From Derxia gummosa DSM 723 (lineage in GTDB: Bacteria; Pseudomonadota; Gammaproteobacteria; Burkholderiales; Burkholderiaceae_E), in the NCBI RefSeq assembly GCF_000482785.1, contig NZ_KI519499.1:124001-188000 (forward strand): DNA of 64,000 bases, read 5' to 3'. The translations under genes and the position numbers were made by a program. Under the pieces are notes generated by a model that saw only the letters and a program-made list of their open reading frames with translations, did no database searches and was not told the DNA's origin. This document shows positions 9,405 to 16,659 of the stretch, one piece after another. Each line of letters starts with the position of its first letter. The first letter of the stretch is position 1.

Positions 9405-9487
9405 CGTTGCTCCGGTATTGCCGGACTGTCGGGCAAGGCAGCCGATGCTGACAGGCGAGGCACTCCCGCGTCGCGCCTGACGCGCGA

Positions 9488-11731
9488 TCAGCTCACCAGC
9501 GTCTTGTAGACGCCACAGCCGATGACGAGGCCGTCGCGCAGCGGCAGCACGTACGAGGTCTTGGGTGCCTTGGCGCCCGTGGTGGGATTGCTGATCTCGT
9601 AATCGACCCAGCCGCCTCCGTGCTCGGCGCAGGCCGCGATGTCGCGCGCGACGCGCTCGCCATCGAGGTTCGGGATGTCGAGCAGCGACACGCCGACCTT
9701 CTCGGGCTGGCCGCCGCAGGCCACGTAGCGGCCGAGCGCGTCAAGCACGAACACGTACATGTCGCGGTCGCGGTACTCGCTGCCGGCGGCGCTGATCTCG
9801 GCGAAGCAACTGTTGCCGTGGCGCGCCCACAGCTCGTGCGCCTTCCGCACCAGGGCCTGGGCCTCGTCGGCCGTGCCCTGACGCAGGCGGAAGGCCGCCA
9901 CGGCGCTGGCCAGCTTGCCGGCGCGCTCGCCCAGTCCGGCCGAGGCGTGATTGGCCTCGACCACCATGCTCGCGTTCTGGCGCGTGATGTCGTCCAGCCC
10001 GCCCAGCGCTTCGTTCACCCCGGCCAGTTCGTTGCGCTGCTCGGCGGTGGCGCGGTTGATGGTCTCGATGTTCTCGGCCACGCGGCGCACGCCCTCGACG
10101 ATGGAATCGAGCTGGCGGTGCACCTCGTTCACCTGGGTCACGCCGGCATCGACGCGCCGCACCGAATCCTCGATGAGCGTCTTGATCTCGCGCGCGGCAC
10201 TGGCGCTGCGCTGGGCCAGGGTACGGACCTCGCTCGCCACGACGGCGAAGCCGCGGCCCTGCTCGCCGGCGCGCGCCGCCTCGACCGCCGCGTTGAGCGC
10301 GAGGATGTTGGTCTGGAAGGCGATGCCGTCGATCACGCCGATGATGTCGCGCACCTGGCGCGCGCTGTGCTGGATGCCGTCGATCGTGGTGACGACCTCG
10401 CGCATCGCCTGGCCGCCGTTTTCCGCCACGCCGCGCACTTCGCTGGCGAGATGGTCGACGGCCTGGGCACTCTCGGCATTGGCATTCACGGTGCCGCTCA
10501 TCTGCCCGACGCTGGCGCTGGTGCGCTGCACGCTCCCGGCCTGCTGCTCGGTACGGTCGGACAGGCGCTGCGTGCCCTCGGCCAGCGTGAAGCCCGAGTG
10601 GGCCACCATCACCGCGTTGCTGCGGATGTCGGCCACCAGCGCCGACAGCCGCGCATTCATGTGCTCGACCGCCGCGCCGATGCGCGCGAACTCGTCCCTG
10701 CCCGACACCTTCACCTCGTGCGACAGGTCACCGCGCGCCGTCGCCTCGACCGCATGCATCAGCTCGTCGAGCGAGCCGATCACGCTGCGCCAGAAGGCGA
10801 GCAGCAGCCACAGCAGGAAAAGATTGGCGCCCACCGCCACGCCGATCGCGGTGTGTACCGTGTGCTCGGCGCCTGACTGGCGTTCGGACAGGATCTGCTT
10901 CAGGCGCTTGACCGAGGCATCGATCGCGCTGCGCTCCGCCTGGTCGGCCTGACGCGCCACTTCGCCCAGCGCCTTGCCCTCGGCGACGGTGCGCGCGAGC
11001 GCATGCGACGCCTGGACCGCCTCGTTGAAATAGGGCAGCGGCGGATCGCCCGCGCGCTTGAGCGCGGCGGCGGTGCGCTCGATCTCCAGCAGCGTGCGCT
11101 CCAGCCGGTCGGCCAGCAGGGCCGCGCTTTCGGTCGCGCCGAGGCGGCTGCCGCCACCCACCGCGATCAGGTCGGACAGCGTGCCGGCCCAGCTGCCGGC
11201 CTTGAGGATGGACAGGTCCATCAAGTGGTAGCTGACCGCGCTCGGGTCGAGCACGAGTTCCGACCGCTCACCCACCGCATGCAGCGCATCCTGCAATTCG
11301 TCGAGCGCGTGGCGGCCATCGCGCAGGGCGCTGCCATCGTCGGGCAGCAGGACGCGCAAGGCTTCCCGCGCCGGGGTCCAGTCGGCAGCCTTGAGTTCGG
11401 GAATGTCGCCTGAGACGCGCCGGTCCATCTCGTCGATGCGCGCGGCGAGCTGGCTGGCCACGGCCTTGCGGCCCGGCAGGTCATGGGACGACTCGGCCAG
11501 CCTCAAGTCATAGACCGCGCGGCGCAGGCCGAACACCTCCTGTGCGACCGCCAGTCCGCCCAGCTCGCGCTCGGCCATCACCCCTTCCTCGTGCACGTTG
11601 CGCACGAGCCAGACCGTCATCAGCAGCATCGGCAGCAGCCAAAGCGCCCCCAGCGTCATGAGCTTGGCGCGCAGGTTCACGCGCCGCATGACAGACACCG
11701 CCGGCTTCAGCAACGCCCGGGCCAGTTCCAT
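9488..11731 (-). CDS. Methyl-accepting chemotaxis protein with C-terminal Cache domain
   Basis: About 747 residues. I chose the ATG at 11731 because AACGAGGAG lies 7 bases upstream; an in-frame ATG at 11749 would place this ribosome site inside the gene. TM1 is near residues 25-42. A helical periplasmic domain of roughly 300 residues follows, then TM2 ([19 protein letters not shown]), HAMP and the signalling hairpin ([20 protein letters not shown] and [15 protein letters not shown]). After the signalling domain comes a single-Cache-type sensor module ([46 protein letters not shown]). Cache domains are normally N-terminal and periplasmic; here the topology puts it in the cytoplasm. Its ligand is unknown. 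Confidence 0.93.
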   Translation of the reverse strand: MELARALLKPAVSVMRRVNLRAKLMTLGALWLLPMLLMTVWLVRNVHEEGVMAERELGGLAVAQEVFGLRRAVYDLRLAESSHDLPGRKAVASQLAARIDEMDRRVSGDIPELKAADWTPAREALRVLLPDDGSALRDGRHALDELQDALHAVGERSELVLDPSAVSYHLMDLSILKAGSWAGTLSDLIAVGGGSRLGATESAALLADRLERTLLEIERTAAALKRAGDPPLPYFNEAVQASHALARTVAEGKALGEVARQADQAERSAIDASVKRLKQILSERQSGAEHTVHTAIGVAVGANLFLLWLLLAFWRSVIGSLDELMHAVEATARGDLSHEVKVSGRDEFARIGAAVEHMNARLSALVADIRSNAVMVAHSGFTLAEGTQRLSDRTEQQAGSVQRTSASVGQMSGTVNANAESAQAVDHLASEVRGVAENGGQAMREVVTTIDGIQHSARQVRDIIGVIDGIAFQTNILALNAAVEAARAGEQGRGFAVVASEVRTLAQRSASAAREIKTLIEDSVRRVDAGVTQVNEVHRQLDSIVEGVRRVAENIETINRATAEQRNELAGVNEALGGLDDITRQNASMVVEANHASAGLGERAGKLASAVAAFRLRQGTADEAQALVRKAHELWARHGNSCFAEISAAGSEYRDRDMYVFVLDALGRYVACGGQPEKVGVSLLDIPNLDGERVARDIAACAEHGGGWVDYEISNPTTGAKAPKTSYVLPLRDGLVIGCGVYKTLVS

Positions 11732-12003
11732 CCCTGTCTCCTCGTTCATCGAGCTTGTAGTCATCGGCACGGACAGGCCGAGCCGATTCTGGCGACACAG
11801 ACTAGTCGCTCCGACGCCGCCCCCATCGGACGAACTCAACCAGTTAGCACCCGGTATTCGCGTCGCGGCCGGCGCCGGGCGACGACCGCCGGGCGCCGGC
11901 GGGATAAGGGCCGCAATGCGCCCCCTTCTCGCCCGACCGGCGCGACGGACGGTCGGGACAATCCGATGCACAAGATTCCATCAGGCATTGGAGAACCCGA
12001 TTC
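11732..12003. other. Divergent spacer between chemoreceptor and fliL
   Basis: 272 bp that must hold promoters for the chemoreceptor (-) and the fliL-R run (+). Visible are GGGATAAG and GACAAT stretches before fliL and a GCCGATGA before the receptor. None has a matching partner element at the right distance, so no promoter is called. Confidence 0.4.
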
Positions 12004-12636
12004 ATGGCAACCGCAGCAGCAACCCCCGACACCGGCGACGCGCCCAAGAAGTCGAAGAAGATGCTCTTCATCATCGTGGGCGTCGTGCTTCTGCTCGCGA
12101 TCGGTGGCGCCGCCGCCTTCATGCTCCTCGGCAAGAAGCATGACGAGGAAGGCGGCGACGGCCATGGCGAGGCAGCCGCCGCCGGCGCCCACGGCGACGA
12201 CCAGGCCGAATCCGCCGGCCGCGAGTACAAGAAGAAGTCCAAGCCCAGGCTCGACCCCAAGCATCCGCCCACCTTCACGGCGCTCGAAGTCTTCACCGTC
12301 AACCTCGCCGACCGCGACCGCGACCGCTACCTCCAGGCCGGCATCACGGTGCAACTCGACGAGGAAGCCGCCGGCGCCGAACTCAAGGCCTTCATGCCGG
12401 CGATCCGCCACGAAGTGCTGCTGCTGCTGTCCTCGCTCACCTCGGCCGACGTGGTCACCGCCGAGGACAAGGAAATCCTCGCGCACCGCATCCAGAACAC
12501 GATCAACAAGGCGCTCGGCTACGCGCCGCCGCCGCGCAAGAAGCGCAAGAACGCTCCCGAGCCCCAGCCCGAGGAAGAAGAAGACATCGACGGCCCGGTC
12601 GTGGGCGTGAACTTCACGGTCTTCGTCATCCAGTGA
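12004..12636 (+). CDS. fliL: Flagellar basal body protein FliL
   Basis: 210 residues. FliL is a single-pass inner-membrane protein that rings the stator units near the MS ring and supports motor torque. Visible: a lysine-rich N-terminus, one transmembrane helix (MLFIIVGVVLLLAIGGAAAF, about residues 20-41), a His/Asp/Gly-rich linker, and the periplasmic FliL domain (TALEVFTVNLADRDRDRYLQ to GPVVGVNFTVFVIQ). TTGGAGAA lies 9 bases before the ATG. It opens the fliL-M-N-O-P-Q-R run. Confidence 0.95.
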   Translation: MATAAATPDTGDAPKKSKKMLFIIVGVVLLLAIGGAAAFMLLGKKHDEEGGDGHGEAAAAGAHGDDQAESAGREYKKKSKPRLDPKHPPTFTALEVFTVNLADRDRDRYLQAGITVQLDEEAAGAELKAFMPAIRHEVLLLLSSLTSADVVTAEDKEILAHRIQNTINKALGYAPPPRKKRKNAPEPQPEEEEDIDGPVVGVNFTVFVIQ

Positions 12637-12645
12637 GCGGCGGCC

Positions 12646-13674
12646 ATGGCTGAGCACTTCCTTTCCCAGGACGAAGTCGATGCGCTGCTCGAAGGCGTCA
12701 ACGGCTCCGACGCCGAGGAGGATGCCGCTCCCGCGGGAGGCATCCGGAACTACGACATCGCGAGCCAGGAGCGCATCGTCCGCGGCCGGATGCCGACGCT
12801 CGAGATCATCAACGAGCGCTTCGCCCGCAACCTGCGTGTCGGCCTGTTCAACTTCATGCGCCGCTCGCCCGAGCTGTCGATCGGGCCGGTGCGCGTCATC
12901 AAGTACAGCGCCTTCCTGCGCGAGCTGATGGTGCCGACCAACATCAACATCGCCTCGGCCAAGTCGCTGCGCGGCTCGGGGCTGTTCGTGTTCGAGCCGA
13001 CGCTCGTGTTCGGCGTGATCGACACGCTGTTCGGTGGCGGCGGCCGCTTCCACACCCGCATCGAGGGCCGCGACTTCACGCTCACCGAGCAGCGGATCAT
13101 CCAGCGCATGCTCGAAGTGGTGTTCGTCGAGTACCAGAAGGCCTGGGCGCCGGTGTTCCCGCTCGAATGGAGCTATTCGCGCGCCGAGATGCACACCCAG
13201 TTCGCCAACGTCGCGACGCCGTCGGAAATCGTGGTGGCCACGTCCTTCCGTATCGAGTTCTCGGACGCGGCGAGCGGCTCGGTCCACATCTGCCTGCCCT
13301 ACGCGATGCTGGAGCCGATCCGCGACCTGCTCTACAACTCGATGCAGGGTGACGCCGCCGAACCCGACCATCGCTGGCTCGCGATGCTGTCGCGCCAGGT
13401 GCAGGACGCCGAGGTCGAACTCACGGCCGTACTTGGCCACGCCCGCATGCTCGTGCGCGACATGCTCGAGATGAAGGTCGGCGACATCGTGCAGTTCGAC
13501 ATGCCCGAGCAGATCAGCATGGAAGTCGATCGGGTGCCGGTGTTCAGCGGCAGCCACGGCACCTTCAACGGCCATTACGCGGTGCGCGTGCAGCGCCTGC
13601 TCAGCCTCGAACGCAATGCGCGCACCGAGGACACCGGCAACAAGTTCAGCCCCAGGAAGAAGAAAGAGCTATGA
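12646..13674 (+). CDS. fliM: Flagellar motor switch protein FliM
   Basis: 342 residues, normal length. FliM is the C-ring protein that binds phosphorylated CheY and reverses rotation. The N-terminal CheY-binding peptide is intact (FLSQDEVDALLEGV, residues 4-17). The middle domain includes LRVGLFNFMRRSPELS, and a SpoA-type C-terminal domain follows (KVGDIVQFDMPEQISMEVD). It starts 9 bp after fliL and its stop overlaps the fliN start by 4 bases. Confidence 0.98.
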   Translation: MAEHFLSQDEVDALLEGVNGSDAEEDAAPAGGIRNYDIASQERIVRGRMPTLEIINERFARNLRVGLFNFMRRSPELSIGPVRVIKYSAFLRELMVPTNINIASAKSLRGSGLFVFEPTLVFGVIDTLFGGGGRFHTRIEGRDFTLTEQRIIQRMLEVVFVEYQKAWAPVFPLEWSYSRAEMHTQFANVATPSEIVVATSFRIEFSDAASGSVHICLPYAMLEPIRDLLYNSMQGDAAEPDHRWLAMLSRQVQDAEVELTAVLGHARMLVRDMLEMKVGDIVQFDMPEQISMEVDRVPVFSGSHGTFNGHYAVRVQRLLSLERNARTEDTGNKFSPRKKKEL

Positions 13675-14087
13675 GCGAGACCGACATCGATCCCGATACC
13701 GGCGCGCCCGCCGAGGACGACTGGGCCGCCGCGATGGCCGAACAGGCCGCCGCGACCGGCATGACCACCTCGGCCGCCGAGGCAGCGGCGGCAGCCGGCA
13801 TCCTGGCCGCCGGCTCGGGCACCGCCAACGACATCGAGATGATCATGGACATCCCGGTGCAGCTGACGGTCGAGCTGGGACGCACGCGCATCCCGATCAA
13901 GAACATCCTGCAACTGGCTCAGGGCTCGGTCATCGAACTCGACGCGCTCGCGGGCGAGCCGATGGACGTGCTGGTCAACGGCTGCCTGATCGCACAGGGC
14001 GAGGTGGTGGTGGTGAACGAGAAGTTCGGCATCCGCCTGACCGACATCGTCACCCCGTCCGAGCGCATGCGCCGCATGAGCCGCTGA
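13671..14087 (+). CDS. fliN: Flagellar motor switch protein FliN
   Basis: 138 residues. FliN forms the base of the C ring with FliM and helps recruit the export ATPase complex. The N-terminal 55 residues are an acidic, Ala-rich extension. The SpoA domain follows (QLTVELGRTRIPIKNILQL, GSVIELDALAGEPMDVLVNG, GEVVVVNEKFGIRLTDIV). The start overlaps the fliM stop (ATGA), indicating coupling. Confidence 0.97.
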   Translation: MSETDIDPDTGAPAEDDWAAAMAEQAAATGMTTSAAEAAAAAGILAAGSGTANDIEMIMDIPVQLTVELGRTRIPIKNILQLAQGSVIELDALAGEPMDVLVNGCLIAQGEVVVVNEKFGIRLTDIVTPSERMRRMSR

Positions 14088-14096
14088 AGGTTCGCC

Positions 14097-14438
14097 ATGG
14101 ATGCTTCTTATTCGCCCTGGACCTCGGTGCTCGCGCTCGGGGTCGTGCTCGCGCTCATCGTCGGACTCGGCTGGCTGCTCAGGCGGCTGCGGCTGCCGAT
14201 GGCGCGCAGCGGTCTGCCGATGCGCACCGTCGGCGCGCTGTCGCTTGGCGCGCGCGAGCGGCTGGTGGTCGTCGAGATCGGCGCGCACTGGCATGTGCTG
14301 GGCGTGACGGCCGGCGCCATTTCATCCGTCGCGGTACTGCCGCGACCGGACTCCGACACCACGGATAACGGCAGCGCCACGCCGAACTTCATGGCGCAAC
14401 TCACGGCGATGCTCAACCGCGCGCCGGCCAAGGACTGA
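14097..14438 (+). CDS. fliO: Flagellar biosynthetic protein FliO
   Basis: 113 residues, placed between fliN and fliP as in most proteobacteria. FliO is a small membrane protein that helps assemble the FliP ring of the export gate. One transmembrane helix is near the N-terminus (VLALGVVLALIVGLGWLL), followed by a cytoplasmic FliO-type beta domain (GLPMRTVGALSLGARERLVVV, then GAHWHVLGVTAGAIS). fliP starts 4 bp after the stop. Confidence 0.92.
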   Translation: MDASYSPWTSVLALGVVLALIVGLGWLLRRLRLPMARSGLPMRTVGALSLGARERLVVVEIGAHWHVLGVTAGAISSVAVLPRPDSDTTDNGSATPNFMAQLTAMLNRAPAKD

Positions 14439-14442
14439 TGCG

Positions 14443-15372
14443 ATGCGCTACCTCTCGATGATGCTGCCCGATGCCGCCGACGCCACGCGCGACGACGGCA
14501 CGCGCCGTCCCGCCCGCCACGGGGCCGACCTGCCCACCGAAGCCGCGACCGCGCTCGGCAGCACGCCCGCACCCGCCTCGGCCGACGCCCGTCGGCGCTG
14601 GCTGCGCCGCGCCGGCATCGCGCTCGGCCTCGCCGCGCTGGTGGCCCTGCCGCTGCTGGCGAGCGCCCAGACCGCCCCGGTCAGCCCGAGTCCGATTCCC
14701 GGCGTGACCGCCACGCCGGGCGCGGGCGGCAGCACCAACTACTCGGTGCCGGTACAGACGCTGCTGTTCTTCACCGCCCTCGGCTTCATTCCGGCGGCCC
14801 TGCTGCTGATGACGGGCTTCACGCGGATCATCATCGTGCTGGGCCTCATGCGCCAGGCGATGGGCACGCAGACCACGCCACCCAACCAGGTGCTGATCGG
14901 GCTGTCGCTCTTCCTCACGCTGTTCGTGATGGGGCCGGTGTTCGACAAGGTCTACGACGACGCCTGGCAGCCCTACACGCGCAACGAGATCAGCTTCGAC
15001 ACCGCGCTGGTGCGCGCCGAGGCACCGGTCAAGAAGTTCATGCTGCGCCAGACCCGCGAGAGCGACCTCGCGCTGTTCGTGAAGCTCGCGCGCGTCGAGC
15101 GCCCGCGCACCACCGAAGATCTGTCGCTGCGCATCGTCGTGCCGGCCTTCGTCACGAGCGAGCTCAAGACCGCGTTCCAGATCGGCTTCATGATCTTCGT
15201 GCCCTTCATCGTCATCGACCTCGTGGTCGCGAGCGTGCTCATGTCGATGGGCATGATGATGCTGTCGCCGGTGCTCATCAGCCTGCCGTTCAAGCTCATG
15301 CTGTTCGTGCTGGTCGATGGCTGGAACCTGATGCTGGCCTCGCTGGTCGCCTCGTTCGGAGCGGTGCAATGA
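14443..15372 (+). CDS. fliP: Flagellar export gate protein FliP (long N-terminal extension)
   Basis: 309 residues, about 55 longer than typical FliP. FliP forms the core ring of the flagellar type III export gate with FliQ and FliR. The family body is complete: TALGFIPAALLLMTGFTRII, the region NQVLIGLSLFLTLFVMGPVF, and the C-terminal pair of helices ending LPFKLMLFVLVDGWNL. The signal-peptide-like helix (ALGLAALVALPLLASAQ) sits at residues 64-80 instead of near residue 1. No ATG or GTG just before it gives a shorter start, so the charged N-terminal extension appears real. Confidence 0.95.
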   Translation: MRYLSMMLPDAADATRDDGTRRPARHGADLPTEAATALGSTPAPASADARRRWLRRAGIALGLAALVALPLLASAQTAPVSPSPIPGVTATPGAGGSTNYSVPVQTLLFFTALGFIPAALLLMTGFTRIIIVLGLMRQAMGTQTTPPNQVLIGLSLFLTLFVMGPVFDKVYDDAWQPYTRNEISFDTALVRAEAPVKKFMLRQTRESDLALFVKLARVERPRTTEDLSLRIVVPAFVTSELKTAFQIGFMIFVPFIVIDLVVASVLMSMGMMMLSPVLISLPFKLMLFVLVDGWNLMLASLVASFGAVQ

Positions 15373-15379
15373 CGCGCGC

Positions 15380-15393
15380 TGCAAACGCTTGCA
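15380..15393. promoter_or_regulatory. LacI-type palindrome between fliP and fliQ
   Basis: TGCAAACGCTTGCA lies in the 55-bp fliP-fliQ spacer, 34 bases before the fliQ ATG, and fits the LacI/GalR operator pattern TGNAANCGNTNNCA exactly. Being non-coding, it is the best example of the recurring motif. It could be an operator or a dispersed repeat. Confidence 0.4.
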
Positions 15394-15427
15394 AGACGGC
15401 CGCCCTGCCCACTCCAGGAGGAGCGCG

Positions 15428-15697
15428 ATGAACTCGCAAGGCGTGATCACGCTCGGCATGCATGCGATGCAGGTGATGCTCATGGTATCGGCGCCGCTGC
15501 TGCTGACCTCGCTGGTCGTGGGCCTGCTCATCTCCATCATCCAGGCCGCGACCCAGCTCAACGAGCAGACGCTGTCCTTCATCCCCAAGCTGCTCGCGCT
15601 CATCGCCATCCTCGCGATCGCCGGGCCGTGGATGATCACCACGCTCACCGACTTCCTGCGCCAGGTGATCGAATCGATCCCGGGCGCCGTGAGCTGA
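15428..15697 (+). CDS. fliQ: Flagellar export gate protein FliQ
   Basis: 89 residues, the standard FliQ length. Two transmembrane helices are visible (LLLTSLVVGLLISIIQAATQ and IPKLLALIAILAIAGPWMI). FliQ packs around the FliP-FliR core of the export gate. The ATG at 15428 follows a strong GGAGGAG site. An in-frame ATG at 15389 would give a non-family N-terminus and is rejected. Confidence 0.96.
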   Translation: MNSQGVITLGMHAMQVMLMVSAPLLLTSLVVGLLISIIQAATQLNEQTLSFIPKLLALIAILAIAGPWMITTLTDFLRQVIESIPGAVS

Positions 15698-15698
15698 G

Positions 15699-16466
15699 GT
15701 GGTCAGCTTCAGCTTCGAGCAGGTGTGGAACCTGCTGGTCCAGTTCTGGTGGCCCTTCGTGCGGCTGCTGGCGCTGTTCGGCACGGCGCCGGTGCTGTCG
15801 CACCGCTCGATACCGACGCGCTTCCGGGTGCTGGGCGCGCTGGTGCTGGCGATCGTGCTGGCGCCGGCCATCCCCGACGCGGCCACGGTCTCCAACGGCG
15901 GCGCGCTCGAGAACGTCGGCACGCTGCTGCGCCAGCTCATGGTCGGCTTCGTCATCGGCTTCTCGATGCGGCTGGTGTTCGCCGCTGTCGAGTACGCGGG
16001 CGACCTCGCGGGCCTGCAGATGGGCCTGAGCTTCGCCACCTTCGTCGATCCGCAGAACGCGCGCCAGACACCGCTGCTCGGCAGCTTCCTGTCGCTGTTC
16101 GCGACGATGCTGTTCCTGTCGGCCGACGGGCATCTGATGCTGATCGCCCAGCTCGCAGAGAGCTTCCGCGTGATTCCGGTGCTCGGGCCGGTCACGGCGG
16201 GCTTCGACCTGCTCGGCATCGCGAGCTGGGGTTCGCAGCTGTTCACGATCGGCTTCAACCTCGCGCTGCCGGTTATCGTCGCGATCCTCGTCTGCAACAT
16301 GGCGCTCGGCGTGATGGCGCGGGTCGCGCCCCAGCTGTCGATCTTCAACGTCGGCTTTGCCGTGACGCTGCTGGTCGGGCTGTTCATCGTCGCGATGATG
16401 CTGCCGCTGCTCGGCGCGCCGCTCGACCGGCTGTTCAACGATCCGCTCTGGACGCGAGTGCGCTGA
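15699..16466 (+). CDS. fliR: Flagellar export gate protein FliR
   Basis: 255 residues with about six transmembrane segments. FliR completes the FliPQR export gate. Family landmarks include LFGTAPVLSHRSIPTRFRVL, RLVFAAVEYAGDLAGLQMGL and VAPQLSIFNVGFAVTLLVGL. The start is GTG, one base after the fliQ stop, so expression is probably coupled. A strong hairpin about 115 bp downstream closes the cluster. Confidence 0.95.
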   Translation: MVSFSFEQVWNLLVQFWWPFVRLLALFGTAPVLSHRSIPTRFRVLGALVLAIVLAPAIPDAATVSNGGALENVGTLLRQLMVGFVIGFSMRLVFAAVEYAGDLAGLQMGLSFATFVDPQNARQTPLLGSFLSLFATMLFLSADGHLMLIAQLAESFRVIPVLGPVTAGFDLLGIASWGSQLFTIGFNLALPVIVAILVCNMALGVMARVAPQLSIFNVGFAVTLLVGLFIVAMMLPLLGAPLDRLFNDPLWTRVR

Positions 16467-16579
16467 GGGCAGGCGGACCGCTGACGGTGGCTCTGGAGAG
16501 CCGGTGCCGGTGCGTATGCGGATACCGATGCGGGTGCGCGGCGGATGCTCACGACATGCGACACGACGCCCCCCGAAAC

Positions 16580-16619
16580 GACAAGGCCGCACCGGGCATC
16601 TGCCGGGTGCGGCCTTGTC
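16580..16619. terminator. Hairpin between convergent fliR and DUF349 genes
   Basis: A 14-bp perfect stem (GACAAGGCCGCACC with its complement) is extended by further pairs around a short loop, in the spacer between two convergent genes. It has no real T-tract on either side, but its strength and place suggest a shared bidirectional terminator. Confidence 0.7.
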
Positions 16620-16659
16620 ATTGGCGGCGATCGTCCCTGACGGCCGCCGCAAGCATGGC

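Noticed and set aside
11761-11768. GCCGATGA before the chemoreceptor, close to a sigma-28 -10 element
   Set aside because: The matching -35 (TAAA-type) is absent at the required distance.
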